NCBI RefSeq assembly: GCF_019355935.1
Contig: NZ_CP079925.1
Coordinates: forward strand, 2,232,001 to 2,296,000
Direction of reading: 5' to 3'
Length of the DNA: 64,000 nt
DNA from: Comamonas sp. Y33R10-2
Lineage (GTDB): Bacteria; Pseudomonadota; Gammaproteobacteria; Burkholderiales; Burkholderiaceae_C
In this document: positions 1 to 9,271 of the stretch, in pieces
Position numbering within the stretch: position 1 is the first letter of the stretch
Layout: each line of letters begins with the position of its first letter
Notes under the pieces: generated by a model
The model's input: only the letters and a program-made list of their open reading frames with translations
Databases searched by the model: none
Told to the model about the DNA's origin: nothing
Translations under genes and position numbers: made by a program

Positions 1-545
1 CCCCGCAGCTTGTCGCGAATCGTGGACTGATAAGTGGGCAAGTCAGCGCTGAGTTGCTGAATCTGGCTGCCCAGATACATCCCCAAACCGCCCAAGGCGG
101 CCAGTGCAAACATCACAACCACAATGGCAGAAGCCATGCGCGGCAAGCCCCAACGCTTGAGGCGAGAGACAGCAGGATCGAGCAAAAACCCAAACAGCAT
201 GGCGAGTGCCAGCGGGATGAGCATGTCGCGGCCATAAAACAGCGCCAAGATCAAGATCGAGGCAATCAGCAGCCCGATCAACAATCGCAAGGCCGGGACA
301 AGATCAGCAAGCTGCATCACACCGGGTCGCAGATTGGATCGGCTGCGTCTGTCTGCCCCGTACCAAGAGGCTGAATCACTGCGCGCACCCAACTCTCCCC
401 CGGCACTTTGCGCCACTGACAAGTTCGCCTCAAGCTCAACCGGCGCCCTCGCGTAGGGCTCGTTTGGTGCAACAGCCCCAAAATTGACAGGCACATCCAA
501 AGATGAGTCGGCAGGCTGTGGGGAATCCTTGGGAAGTTCATTCAT
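1..545 (-). CDS. AI-2E family transporter, N-terminal part (cut by window edge)
   Basis: The frame is open from an ATG at 545 to the window edge, giving about 181 residues of N-terminus. After roughly 75 polar residues (start MNELPKDSPQ, then a DRRSRSN stretch) come two hydrophobic segments, around LLIGLLIASILILALF and ASAIVVVMFALAALGG. They are separated by the PLALAMLFGFLLDP motif typical of the AI-2E/PerM/TqsA permease family. Members are inner-membrane exporters or antiporters with seven or eight helices; the substrate here cannot be told. The long polar N-terminal extension is unusual compared with E. coli members. The overlapping ORF starting at 541 is out of frame with these membrane segments and was not chosen. 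Confidence 0.8.
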   Translation of the reverse strand, partial: MNELPKDSPQPADSSLDVPVNFGAVAPNEPYARAPVELEANLSVAQSAGGELGARSDSASWYGADRRSRSNLRPGVMQLADLVPALRLLIGLLIASILILALFYGRDMLIPLALAMLFGFLLDPAVSRLKRWGLPRMASAIVVVMFALAALGGLGMYLGSQIQQLSADLPTYQSTIRDKLR

Positions 546-900
546 ATGCGGTCTTGCTTATTTTTATTGGCATCAGGTGGCACTCGGAAGAACTCAGGAA
601 AACTCGTGAGAGTTCAAAAGAGCTCGGATTTAGGGAGGTGACCCTTGAGCATCAAGCAATTGATGGAGATTTTCAATCCACCGCAAATACGAAATTGAAA
701 GCAAAGCGTTTCGCCTACAGCATGCGCTTAATAGCCCGTATCGAGCCCGCGGCGAACCCACGACTGCTGCCTTGCACAGCGACCTCATCCAGGTCTTTAC
801 CCTTGTCTTCAATGCTGAGCTGTGCATGAACAAAGGCATTCGAAATTTAGATCCGCCATCGGCTCTTGCCGCAGACAATGGCTTCTTCACTAACAAGAGG
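546..900. other. intergenic stretch without a recognised gene
   Basis: This 355-bp stretch lies between the permease start and the end of the response-regulator gene. Short ORFs cross it on both strands, but none has a recognisable domain, a good ribosome binding site or a credible composition. It should hold the permease promoter on the minus strand; I could not pick out a clear -35/-10 pair. Confidence 0.5.
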
Positions 901-1659
901 CTAAAACCAGCCGCGCAGCGATGCAAAACGTACGGCCTGAGCCCGTGTTCGCACTTGCAACTTGCGATAAATATTCTTGATATGCGTGTTGACCGTCATG
1001 GCGCTGATTTGTAAATGCACACCGATCTCGGAGCTGGTATTGCCACTGGCCACCATGCGCAGCACTTCATTTTCACGGCTTGAGAGCATGTCTGGAGTGC
1101 TGACAGCGAGCTGATGCTCTGACACCGGGCTTTTGCCGTATCGCTGCAGCAACTGCCTTGCCACACTCGGTGTAATGGAGGCACCGCCATTCACGACTTG
1201 AAGCACTGCCTGCGGGTAGCTGCCAAACCATGAATTTTTGATCAGGTAACCACTGGCACCCAATTCAAAAGCCCGCAGCACCTGCTCTTCGGCTTCTATC
1301 ACCGACACCACAATGACCTCAGCCTTTGGCTGCTGAGTTTTCATCACATCAATCAGCTCTAGGCCATCGCCATCACCCAAATGGGGATCGAGCAACATGA
1401 CATCGAAGTCATTTTGGCGAATCGCTTTCTTTGCGTCCTTCAAATTACTGGCCTGCGCCACCACCATGGTGCGCCGATCACTCATAATTTCCTGAGCAAT
1501 CACCATTCGTAGATGAGCATCATCATCCACAAGCAGCACCCTGGCTGGGTTTTCAGGTTGGCCCACCATGTAATCTGGCCACATGGAAGGACTCCCCTGC
1601 TGCTCCGCTCGCACGGCCAGCGTGTCATTGGTGAAGAGTGCGTCTTTCGAGTCCATCAT
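901..1659 (-). CDS. NarL/FixJ-family response regulator (receiver + LuxR HTH)
   Basis: A 252-residue two-domain regulator. After about 38 residues of leader comes a receiver domain: RVLLVDDDAH gives the acidic pocket, DVMLLDPHLGDGDG the likely phospho-acceptor Asp, and GYLIKNS the conserved Lys. A C-terminal LuxR-type helix-turn-helix follows (LSSRENEVLRMVASGNTSSE, then MTVNTHIKNIYRKL). The family binds DNA as a phosphorylated dimer. No histidine kinase is adjacent, so it is an orphan here and its signal is unknown. The leader ahead of the receiver is longer than usual; translation could begin at an internal Met (residue 26 or 31). Confidence 0.9.
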   Translation of the reverse strand: MMDSKDALFTNDTLAVRAEQQGSPSMWPDYMVGQPENPARVLLVDDDAHLRMVIAQEIMSDRRTMVVAQASNLKDAKKAIRQNDFDVMLLDPHLGDGDGLELIDVMKTQQPKAEVIVVSVIEAEEQVLRAFELGASGYLIKNSWFGSYPQAVLQVVNGGASITPSVARQLLQRYGKSPVSEHQLAVSTPDMLSSRENEVLRMVASGNTSSEIGVHLQISAMTVNTHIKNIYRKLQVRTRAQAVRFASLRGWF

Positions 1660-1830
1660 TTATCCTTGCCAAAATGAGTTGAATGCTGCACTGCAATGTG
1701 GCGACAGAATCAACGCAGATAAAAACTATTCAATTTTCCGATGAATAGCTTTTAACAATAACTCACGAACTTCAGCGTAGGAAAAAATGCAATTTAGGTA
1801 AGCAAAATCATCTGACGTGCGTCAAAAAAG

Positions 1831-2691
1831 CTAAAACTCCACATCCAAAGAGCTAGCAGCATGCCAATTGATTGAGGCTTGGCGCAGCACCATGTCGATA
1901 TCCATGCCCAGCGCCAGCCCCACCTCTGCGGGGTAGGAAACAGCCAGTTGGCGTTCGCTCCATTTCAAAGCACGGGTCGAGGCCAGCCAAACTGCGAGGT
2001 GCAGCACTCCCGTCAAGGGCTCAAACACAGGCTGCTTAAGCGGTGCATGCAAGAACTCAAATGCATCACTCATGACTAGCGGATAGTTCCACTGCCTTGC
2101 TAGATGGGCCGTAATCTGCCCGCTGCAGCACCCCATCAGCTTCATCTCTACTCTTGGGCGTTTAGGGTGCATAGGCTCCAGCATTTCAGCCAATCGCACA
2201 AAGGTCTCTGGATCAGCCGTATGCAAAAGCAACTGACCCAAACCATGCAGCAATCCCAACGTATAAGCAGCCGAGGCATTGGCCTGCACCGACATAGCCA
2301 AAGCACGTGCGATGCGTGCGGTATCAAGGCTGTAGCGCCAAAAGCTGGCCAAGCTCCAGCCCGCCAACGCATGGGTCGCTCCTGAGGGGGCAGATTTTTT
2401 CAGCAGTTGACGCAGCTGGACTGGCGCCAATACGACCAGAGCCTCAGGAATGCTGTGCACACGCTGGCCTAATTGATGCGCAGGCTCATTAGCCAAGGCC
2501 AACACACGCGCAGTCAATACTGGGTCGGTTGAAAACAATTGCACCAAACTGCGCATACAGGGATCTTGCTGGCGCAGCGCACTCGACAGCAACGCAACTG
2601 CGCGAGGCTGGCTAGGCAGCAAGGGATGCTGCTCAAACAGTGTTGAAAGATTCAAGGAGTTGGCGCGGCTCATGGTGTAGATCATCTGCAA
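1831..2691 (-). CDS. HDOD domain protein
   Basis: A 286-residue protein matching the HDOD output domain. It has an N-terminal helical part (LPSQPRAVALLSSALRQQDP, then STDPVLTARVLALAN), followed by the segment containing YTLGLLHGLGQLLLH. HDOD domains resemble HD hydrolases but usually lack the metal-binding residues, and in proteobacteria they often sit in signalling or regulatory circuits. No second domain (EAL, GGDEF or receiver) is present. It lies 171 bp upstream of the response regulator on the same strand; a functional link is only a guess. The start could also be Met6 (MSRANS). Confidence 0.8.
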   Translation of the reverse strand: MQMIYTMSRANSLNLSTLFEQHPLLPSQPRAVALLSSALRQQDPCMRSLVQLFSTDPVLTARVLALANEPAHQLGQRVHSIPEALVVLAPVQLRQLLKKSAPSGATHALAGWSLASFWRYSLDTARIARALAMSVQANASAAYTLGLLHGLGQLLLHTADPETFVRLAEMLEPMHPKRPRVEMKLMGCCSGQITAHLARQWNYPLVMSDAFEFLHAPLKQPVFEPLTGVLHLAVWLASTRALKWSERQLAVSYPAEVGLALGMDIDMVLRQASINWHAASSLDVEF

Positions 2692-2826
2692 TCGGGGCTA
2701 AAACACCTTTCGGCCTAAAAGCCTGTAACACCACCCTTACTTCGACGTTGTTTTGCCTTGTCTCAAACGCAAAACTTCGGCTTGCTGGGTTGTGTTAGTC
2801 GCTCTTAATACAGACAGACTTAACAG

Positions 2827-4083
2827 TTACAGCTTTTCATCTCTTTGCAGTTGCACTGGCTGACCCATGACCAGCTGACTTGCAATCTTACGTGTTATAG
2901 GTTGTAACACGGAAAAGTGATCGCCACCCTGAACCGAAACACAGTGCACCTGCTCTGATTTTCGAGCCGCGCACAGGTTGTCTAGGCTGTTGATATTGCT
3001 GGGCCGCTTGCTACCTTCAATAATCCAAGTGGGACTTTTGATCGCATGCATCCAATACATGGGCGAGCGCATGCGCCTTTCATCCGCAGAGACAAGCGAC
3101 CACTTCAGCGGCCAGTCATAACCACTGATTTCATCGACCGGGCCAAAAGCAAAAACACCTTGAACCGGCAAACCCGCCGCGGCCGTTAGCAGCGCCAGCG
3201 TCGCACCTGTGCTGTGCCCACCCAAATAGATGCGCGACGCATCTATATAAGGCAGTTGCGCGGCCTGCAAAATCGCAGCAGCCACATCTTGCACCTCGCC
3301 CCAAAAATATTCGCGCTGCCCCGGGTTGTCATTACCGCCGCGTAGCGTGGGGAACAACATGGCCATGCCCGCCTTACGAAAGGCAGCTGCGCTTTGATCG
3401 TTGGACTCAGCACCCTCCGTCCAGAAGTCATCCAAGCTATTGCTATCGCCGCCCGTCAACCACACGATCAGTGGCACCTTTTTGCTATCGCCGGGGTTGG
3501 GGGTGACAAAAGCCTTGAGGCTTAGATTGCCACTTTGATAACTCATGGGCACGAACAATTGAGCTGGAGGGGTCGGCATGGCCTTAATCTGCTTATGCGC
3601 AGACGGCAGCAATGCCGTAGAGATCATCGTCGCCTTGCCAGCACGTGCCTGTATCAGGTTTTGCAAGGTGATGGCGCCTGAGGAAATTTGCTGCTCTACC
3701 ACTTGCTCAATCTGCTTTTGCTCTGCCTGTTGCGCCGCTCGCTGCGTTTTAAGAGCCGCATTGCGCACCTTGGCATCTTCATACTCAGTCATCGCTGCGC
3801 GGGTAATGCAACGGCGCTGCTGATCAATCGAAATGCCCTCTTCCATAGCCTTATCGACCTGAGCAATATTGAGCTTGATGGTGTGGCAAAAGCTGTCGCT
3901 TTGCGGCGCCAGCGCGGGCGGCCAGACTATAGCGACCGGTTGCTCAGCCTGAGCCTTCTGTTCGGCTTTAGATTTGGCTTTGTCCAGCGAAACCCAGCCC
4001 CGAGATGTCATCTTGATGCCGATAAAAACCACCAACACCACCACGCCCAAAACGGGCAACACCCTGCCCTTTTCATAGCTCAT
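2827..4083 (-). CDS. membrane-anchored alpha/beta hydrolase (prolyl-oligopeptidase-like)
   Basis: 418 residues. One N-terminal membrane segment (about residues 9-25, VLGVVVLVVFIGIKM) is followed by a charged, coiled-coil-prone Gln/Glu/Lys-rich region (about 30-150) and a C-terminal alpha/beta hydrolase domain. The nucleophile elbow GGHSTGA lies near residue 291, an upstream VWLTGGDSNS loop suits an oxyanion hole, and GGDHFSV near residue 390 should carry the catalytic His. The protein is probably anchored in the inner membrane with the enzyme in the periplasm; the substrate is unknown. The ribosome site GGGAGTGAGAG precedes the ATG. It lies 63 bp downstream of tex on the same strand and may be cotranscribed. 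Confidence 0.8.
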   Translation of the reverse strand: MSYEKGRVLPVLGVVVLVVFIGIKMTSRGWVSLDKAKSKAEQKAQAEQPVAIVWPPALAPQSDSFCHTIKLNIAQVDKAMEEGISIDQQRRCITRAAMTEYEDAKVRNAALKTQRAAQQAEQKQIEQVVEQQISSGAITLQNLIQARAGKATMISTALLPSAHKQIKAMPTPPAQLFVPMSYQSGNLSLKAFVTPNPGDSKKVPLIVWLTGGDSNSLDDFWTEGAESNDQSAAAFRKAGMAMLFPTLRGGNDNPGQREYFWGEVQDVAAAILQAAQLPYIDASRIYLGGHSTGATLALLTAAAGLPVQGVFAFGPVDEISGYDWPLKWSLVSADERRMRSPMYWMHAIKSPTWIIEGSKRPSNINSLDNLCAARKSEQVHCVSVQGGDHFSVLQPITRKIASQLVMGQPVQLQRDEKL

Positions 4084-4104
4084 TTCTCTCTCACTCCCAT
4101 TTAA

Positions 4105-4137
4105 GGGCCGCCTGTAATATGTATTGAGTGGCGGCCC
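4105..4137 (-). terminator. hairpin between tex and the hydrolase gene
   Basis: A perfect 8-bp stem, GGGCCGCC / GGCGGCCC, with a 17-nt AT-rich loop lies just after the tex stop. No good U-run follows, so it may attenuate or protect the transcript rather than terminate it fully. Confidence 0.45.
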
Positions 4138-4146
4138 AGTGAGAGA

Positions 4147-6534
4147 TTATTTCTTCAAGCCCTGCAACTTGGCAAAGGCTGATGCCATGGCGTTTTGCTC
4201 TGTTGGCTGGCTACCACGCTGCGGCTGGGTATAAGCATCACGGCCACCACGATTGCCAGCACCTGCACCACCGCGGCCTGCACTTTCAAAGCGGTTGTCA
4301 CGCGGGCCATCGCGCCTAGCAGGGGCGGCGTCCAGTTTCATGGTCAGGCTGATGCGCTTGCGTGCAGCATCCACCTCCAGCACCTTGACCTTGACGATCT
4401 GCCCGGTCTTGACCACTTCGCGTGCATCTTCGATGAACTTGTGGCTCATCTGGCTCACATGCACCAAGCCATCTTGGTGTACCCCCAAGTCCACGAATGC
4501 GCCAAACTGGGCCACGTTGCTCACGGTGCCTTCCAGCGTCATGCCTTCCTTCAAATCCTTGATGTCTTCCACGCCATCGTTAAAACGGGCGACGACAAAG
4601 TCAGGGCGTGGGTCACGACCGGGTTTTTCCAACTCACCCAAGATGTCTTTGATAGTGATGGCGCCAAACTTCTCGCTGACAAACAATTCAGGTTTGAGGC
4701 TTTTGAGCACTTCCGAGCGACCCATGATCTGGTCTACAGGCTTGCCGGTCGAGACAATGATCTGCTCGACTACGGGATAGGTTTCAGGGTGAACACCCGT
4801 CATATCGAGTGGATTGTCGCCACCACGAATGCGCAAGAAACCTGCCGCTTGCTCGAAAGTTTTAGCGCCCAAGCCCGACACTTCCATCAACTGCTTACGG
4901 CTCTTGAACGATCCATTGGCATCGCGCCAGCGCACAACCGACTTGGCCACTGAGCCACTCAGACCCGACACACGCGTCAGCAACGGAGCCGATGCTGTGT
5001 TCAGGTCCACACCCACTGAGTTCACACAATCTTCCACCACCGCATCGAGCTGACGGGCCAGCTCGCTTTGGTTCACATCGTGCTGGTACTGGCCCACGCC
5101 AATGCTCTTGGGATCAATCTTCACCAGCTCAGCCAACGGGTCTTGCAAGCGGCGGGCAATGGATGCGGCGCCGCGCAGGCTCACGTCCACATCAGGCATC
5201 TCCAGCGCTGCAAATTCGCTGGCGGAATACACCGAAGCACCGGCCTCACTCACCACGACCTTTTCAATTTTCTTGTCCGCTTTTTCGGCGATTTTGATCA
5301 GATCCGCAGCCAACTTGTCCGTCTCGCGGCTGGCTGTGCCATTGCCAATCGCAATCAGGTTCACGCCATGCTTTTCCACCAGTTTGGCCAGTGTGGCTAA
5401 CGATCCGTCCCAGTCACGGCGCGGCTCGTGTGGGTAGATGGTTGATGTTTCCAGCAGCTTGCCATTGTGATCCACCACGGCTACCTTCACGCCGGTACGA
5501 ATGCCGGGGTCCAGACCAATCACGGTGCGTGGCCCCGCAGGTGCTGCCAACAGCAAATCACGCAGATTGTCGCCAAACACCTTGATCGCTACTTTTTCGG
5601 CATCTTCACGCAGGCGGCTAAACAGGTCACGCTCAGTCGACAGGCTCAGCTTCACACGCCAAGTCCATGCGACACACTTGCGCAGCAAATCGTCAGACGC
5701 TCGCTTGGCGTGACTCCAGCCCAGATACAGGGCAATCTTGCCTTCGGCCAAACTAGGTTGGCCGGGTTCTGGCTCGATGGGCTGCACCAGCTTGGCTTCA
5801 AGAATTTCTAAAGCGCGGCCGCGGAATACGGCTAGTGCGCGGTGCGATGGCACGCGGCCAATCGGCTCGTCATACTCAAAGTAATCACGGAACTTCGCAA
5901 CTTCCGGGTCGTTCTCGTTCTTGGCTTCAACTTTTTTCGACTTCAGCAGACCCTCATCCCACAGCCATTCACGCAGCTTTTGCACCAGTGCCGGGTCTTC
6001 CGCCCAACGCTCAGACAAAATGTCGCGCACGCCGTCGAGCACGGCAAAGGTGTTGGAGAAATCCGGGCCGGGCTTGCCATCATCGAGCACCGTGGCTGGC
6101 TTGCAAAAAGCTTCAGCTTCTTTGTGCGGATCAAGGCTGGGGTCAGCAAACAACTTGTCGGCCAGAGGCTCAATGCCAAACTCTTTCGCAATTTGGCCCT
6201 TGGTGCGGCGTTTTTGCTTGAAAGGCAGGTAAATGTCTTCCAGCTCTTGCTTGGTAGGAGCATTAGCAATGGCAAGGCGCAACGCATCGGTCAACTTGCC
6301 TTGCTCATCAATGGCTTTGAGCACTGTCCCGCGGCGGTCATCGAGCTCGCGCAGGTAGCTCAGGCGCTCATCGAGCGTACGCAGCTGTGTATCGTCCAAG
6401 CCACCTGTGGCCTCTTTGCGATAACGGGCGACAAAGGGCACCGTGGCACCACCATCGAGCAACTCCACCGCAGCGCTGACCTGCTGCGTCTTAACGTTGA
6501 GTTCTTGAGCAATCTGACCAATGATTTTTTGCAT
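4147..6534 (-). CDS. tex: Tex family transcription accessory protein
   Basis: A 795-residue homologue of Tex, the conserved RNA/DNA-binding factor linked to transcription and, in several bacteria, to toxin expression. In order: an N-terminal helical domain (MQKIIGQIAQELNV), a YqgF-like RNase H fold (GLDPGIRTGVKVAVVD near 340), the helix-hairpin-helix region (LNTASAPLLTRVSGL), and an S1 RNA-binding domain (GTVSNVAQFGAFVDLGVHQD, about 663-730). It ends in a low-complexity Arg/Gly-rich tail. I placed the start at 6534 rather than at the upstream possibility at 6648, because the family begins at this Met and a GGGGCGAG ribosome site lies just upstream. Confidence 0.95.
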   Translation of the reverse strand: MQKIIGQIAQELNVKTQQVSAAVELLDGGATVPFVARYRKEATGGLDDTQLRTLDERLSYLRELDDRRGTVLKAIDEQGKLTDALRLAIANAPTKQELEDIYLPFKQKRRTKGQIAKEFGIEPLADKLFADPSLDPHKEAEAFCKPATVLDDGKPGPDFSNTFAVLDGVRDILSERWAEDPALVQKLREWLWDEGLLKSKKVEAKNENDPEVAKFRDYFEYDEPIGRVPSHRALAVFRGRALEILEAKLVQPIEPEPGQPSLAEGKIALYLGWSHAKRASDDLLRKCVAWTWRVKLSLSTERDLFSRLREDAEKVAIKVFGDNLRDLLLAAPAGPRTVIGLDPGIRTGVKVAVVDHNGKLLETSTIYPHEPRRDWDGSLATLAKLVEKHGVNLIAIGNGTASRETDKLAADLIKIAEKADKKIEKVVVSEAGASVYSASEFAALEMPDVDVSLRGAASIARRLQDPLAELVKIDPKSIGVGQYQHDVNQSELARQLDAVVEDCVNSVGVDLNTASAPLLTRVSGLSGSVAKSVVRWRDANGSFKSRKQLMEVSGLGAKTFEQAAGFLRIRGGDNPLDMTGVHPETYPVVEQIIVSTGKPVDQIMGRSEVLKSLKPELFVSEKFGAITIKDILGELEKPGRDPRPDFVVARFNDGVEDIKDLKEGMTLEGTVSNVAQFGAFVDLGVHQDGLVHVSQMSHKFIEDAREVVKTGQIVKVKVLEVDAARKRISLTMKLDAAPARRDGPRDNRFESAGRGGAGAGNRGGRDAYTQPQRGSQPTEQNAMASAFAKLQGLKK

Positions 6535-6671
6535 TCGATACTCGCCCCACGGCGTCTGACAGAGGAAGCGAAAGAGTTTGCCATAGGCAAAACGTCTCTC
6601 CAGACTCAATGCCCAAAGCAATTGCAGGCAATTGCAAGCAAAGCGCAAAAACTATGCTTTTCATAGCTGTA

Positions 6672-6692
6672 AGTCCTTTACAAATAAGGACT
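6672..6692. repeat. short AT-rich inverted repeat (interspersed mini-element)
   Basis: AGTCCTT and AAGGACT form a 7-bp stem around a 7-nt loop, preceded by ATAGCTGTA. It lies between the divergent tex and DUF72 genes. Very similar ATAGCT...AGTCCTT pieces recur elsewhere in the window (for example near 7832, 25600, 52044 and 63017). Confidence 0.5.
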
Positions 6693-6723
6693 AAAACGCA
6701 ATTTCATTAAAATTCTTTGCGCT

Positions 6724-7839
6724 ATGCCAGATACGCATCAAGACGACTTTTTTGCCGATGACTTACCGCCGCCCAACTCAGGCGCAGGTAAAGCGCGCTC
6801 TAAAGAAACAAAGCCGCTTGGCGAGGCGACAGGCACCGCGCGCAGCCCCCAGCGCAGCGAAGTAACGCTGACACCCCAAGCCGCCCAGCATGCACCGCTG
6901 GCAGCGCAGTTGCCGCCCCAGTTGCGCATGGGCGTATCCACCTGGTCCTATCCGGGCTGGGAGGGTCTGGTATGGGATGGCGGTTATGATAAAAGCCTGT
7001 TGGCCAAAAAAGGCCTGACGGCCTATCACCAGCACCCGCTGCTGCGCACCGTTTGCGTCGACCGCACCTTCTGGCGACCTCTCACGGCCAGTCAATACGC
7101 CGTTTTTGCAGCGCAGGTCGATGCTGACTTTCGCTTTGTCGTCAAATGCCCGGCCGGTATTACCGATGCCCAAGTGCGCAGCGAAGAAGGCATGCCGCGT
7201 GAACTCAACCCGGCCTTTTTAGACCCACGCTTAGCCGTTGAGCATTTTGTGCAGCCAACCCTTGAAGGGCTGGGCAACAAACTGGGCGTGCTGGTCTTTC
7301 AACTCAGCCCACTGCCTTGGGGCTTGCTCAGCCAGCCCACTCGGGTGCTGGACAAACTGGGCCTGCTGCTGGCGCACGTGCGCCAAGCGCTCGTCAATCA
7401 TCCACAAGTCATTGTGGCGGTGGAAGTGCGCGACCCTGAACTACTCAGTCCATCCTTTGCGCAAACACTCAAAGAGCATGGCGCGACTTACTGCCTGGGC
7501 TTGCACGGCAAAATGCCGCCCATCGAGGCGCAACTGCCCATTCTTCGCGCCTTGTGGCCCGGCCCTTTGGTCTGCCGCTGGAATCTGAACCGCATCTTTG
7601 GCGCTTATGGCTATGCCGATGCGCAGAAAAAGCATGAGCCGTTCAACGAGATACGCAGCGAAGACATGCACACGCGAGAGCTGCTGGCCCGCACGATTGC
7701 AGGCATCACCGGCGCAGGCCAGAATGCGTTTGTCACCATCAGCAACGATGCTGAAGGTTGTGCGCCAAGGTCTATTGCGCTGCTGGCCGAGGCTGTAGCA
7801 AATCAAACCCAAAAATATCATGACTCAAACAAGCTCTAG
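6724..7839 (+). CDS. DUF72 (YecE-like) protein
   Basis: 371 residues. A poorly conserved N-terminus of about 65 residues is followed by the DUF72 TIM-barrel-like fold: MGVSTWSYPGWEGLVW at the start, FVVKCPAGITDAQVRS in the middle, and HGKMPPIEAQLPILRAL with PLVCRWNLNR further on. The family is widespread and its biochemical role is unsettled. The start is the first ATG after the divergent tex promoter region. The stop codon lies within an interspersed palindromic mini-element (7832-7865), so the last residues (NKL) may have been changed by insertion of that element. Confidence 0.85.
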   Translation: MPDTHQDDFFADDLPPPNSGAGKARSKETKPLGEATGTARSPQRSEVTLTPQAAQHAPLAAQLPPQLRMGVSTWSYPGWEGLVWDGGYDKSLLAKKGLTAYHQHPLLRTVCVDRTFWRPLTASQYAVFAAQVDADFRFVVKCPAGITDAQVRSEEGMPRELNPAFLDPRLAVEHFVQPTLEGLGNKLGVLVFQLSPLPWGLLSQPTRVLDKLGLLLAHVRQALVNHPQVIVAVEVRDPELLSPSFAQTLKEHGATYCLGLHGKMPPIEAQLPILRALWPGPLVCRWNLNRIFGAYGYADAQKKHEPFNEIRSEDMHTRELLARTIAGITGAGQNAFVTISNDAEGCAPRSIALLAEAVANQTQKYHDSNKL

Positions 7840-7865
7840 TGCTTATTGAATAAAGACTTGTAGCT
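7832..7865. repeat. imperfect palindromic mini-element overlapping a stop codon
   Basis: AGCTCTAGTGCTTATT and a matching arm ending CTTGTAGCT form an imperfect palindrome of about 34 bp. It contains the TAG stop of the DUF72 gene. It is similar to the more perfect element at 63017-63054. Confidence 0.45.
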
Positions 7866-7874
7866 ATCAAAAAA

Positions 7875-7907
7875 AGCCCGCCAATTCAAGACTGGTGGGC
7901 TTTGTTT
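7875..7907 (+). terminator. rho-independent terminator after the DUF72 gene
   Basis: GCCCGCCA pairs with TGGTGGGC (one G-U pair) around a 9-nt loop. An A-run precedes it and TTTGTTTTT follows. It probably works in both directions, also serving the convergent hydrolase gene. Confidence 0.75.
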
Positions 7908-7937
7908 TTGGGTTGATCACACCCGCCGAAGGCAAGC

Positions 7938-8012
7938 CGCGAAGCCATGGCAGTACATACGTACGACAAGGCAAAGCAGCGGCGTATCAGGGGGAGAATT
8001 TCGCGGTTCTTG
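7938..8012. repeat. dispersed repeat, copy 1
   Basis: A stretch beginning CGCGAAGCC, containing TACGACAAGGC and then a TATCAGGG-like end, matches 54248-54319 over about 70 bp with a few substitutions and small gaps. Both copies are intergenic and next to gene ends or starts. This looks like a short non-coding interspersed repeat; its function is unknown. Confidence 0.55.
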
Positions 8013-8021
8013 GCAGAGAAA

Positions 8022-9125
8022 TCAGTCTTGTAGCGCTGCCAAAGGATGTGAATGCACTGGCCATGGGCTGACAAAAAATGCTTGCCACTGCGCATCGCTC
8101 ACCTCTTCAATCCGCTCAGGGTTCCAGCGCGGCTTGTGATCTTTGTCCACGGCCAGCGCACGAATGCCTTCCAAGGTTTCGCTTTGCCCGGGGCGTAAAT
8201 AAAAGCAGTGGCGCACCATGTCACGCTCCATGCGCAGGTCTTGCGCCAAGCTCATCTTGCGTGCGCGGCGAATTTGCTCCAGTACCACATGCAGCATCAA
8301 GGGCGAGCGCTTGCGCAAAGTTTCAGCTTGCGCCTTGGCCCAGTCACTGCCGGCCAGCAAGGCTTGCTCAATCGCGGCGACCGTGGGCAAAGAAAAGCAG
8401 GCATCAATTTCCTCGCGGTGCTCTTGATGCTTAGACCCGACGCTCACAAAACGAGAGCGCACCACCGCATTCAAAGCCTCGGCACTGGCAAACTCTGTGC
8501 TCGCCAAGGTTTCCCACAAATCCGCCTGCTGATCCGAAGGGACACAACCGTGCGCCAAACCAAAAGCCTCGGCATCACCGGCAGCAATGGTCTCTCCACT
8601 CAGCGCCAGCCACTCCCCCACCGCACCGGGGCAGCGAGAAAGAAAGTAGCCACCGCCCACATCGGGGAACAGACCAATCGCCGTCTCAGGCATCGCCATC
8701 TTGGTGCGCTCGGTCACGATGCGCAGCGAGCCGCCTTGGCTGATACCCATACCGCCGCCCATGACGATGCCATCCATAAAGGCGATGTAAGGCTTACCCA
8801 GTGTGTGAATCAGGTGGTTGAGGGCATATTCCTCGGTGAAAAAATCTTCTAACTCAGGGTTGCCGCTGCTGCCAGCGCCATGCAAAAAGCGAATATCGCC
8901 GCCAGCGCAAAAAGCGCCAAACACCCCGTCTTTATTGCTGCCGCGAATGGCAACGCCCAAAATCGAATCATCCTTTTGCCATGCCATCAACGTGGCAAGC
9001 AAATCGCGCACCATCCCCAGAGACAGCGCATTGAGCGCCTTAGGCCGGTTAAGCGTAATCATGCCCAGCTTGCCACGAACTTCGGCAATCACTTCAGGGG
9101 CATGTGCGGTCTGGGGGCTGTTCAT
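8022..9125 (-). CDS. enoyl-CoA hydratase/isomerase family protein (3-hydroxyisobutyryl-CoA hydrolase-like)
   Basis: 367 residues of the crotonase superfamily. The oxyanion-hole segments are visible: GAFCAGGDIRFLHGAG and MDGIVMGGGMGISQG. The length and the C-terminal extension (about residues 260-367) fit the 3-hydroxyisobutyryl-CoA hydrolase type, which releases 3-hydroxyisobutyrate in valine breakdown, rather than a 260-residue simple hydratase. The glutamate of the LPDVGGGYF-like motif (here LFPDVGGGYFLS) suits that group. I chose ATG 9125 (MNSPQTAH) over the upstream start at 9167 because AAGGAGACTTTG precedes it. Substrate specificity remains a family-level inference. Confidence 0.8.
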   Translation of the reverse strand: MNSPQTAHAPEVIAEVRGKLGMITLNRPKALNALSLGMVRDLLATLMAWQKDDSILGVAIRGSNKDGVFGAFCAGGDIRFLHGAGSSGNPELEDFFTEEYALNHLIHTLGKPYIAFMDGIVMGGGMGISQGGSLRIVTERTKMAMPETAIGLFPDVGGGYFLSRCPGAVGEWLALSGETIAAGDAEAFGLAHGCVPSDQQADLWETLASTEFASAEALNAVVRSRFVSVGSKHQEHREEIDACFSLPTVAAIEQALLAGSDWAKAQAETLRKRSPLMLHVVLEQIRRARKMSLAQDLRMERDMVRHCFYLRPGQSETLEGIRALAVDKDHKPRWNPERIEEVSDAQWQAFFVSPWPVHSHPLAALQD

Positions 9126-9211
9126 TGTCAAAGTCTCCTTGAATCTTGGCTTTATGGGCTGTTTCAATTATGCGGGGGCTAGTTTAAAAACACGCATCAA
9201 AAGAGTGACAA

Positions 9212-9243
9212 AAGCTGCCAAGGCAGAGGTGCCTTGGCAGCTT
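9212..9243 (-). terminator. acnA terminator
   Basis: A perfect 14-bp stem (AAGCTGCCAAGGCA / TGCCTTGGCAGCTT) with a GAGG loop starts 29 bp after the acnA stop. In the acnA direction it is followed by CTTTTGTCACTCTTTTG. Confidence 0.75.
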
Positions 9244-9271
9244 GAGAGTGACAGTTGATGCGGCCTTGGCT

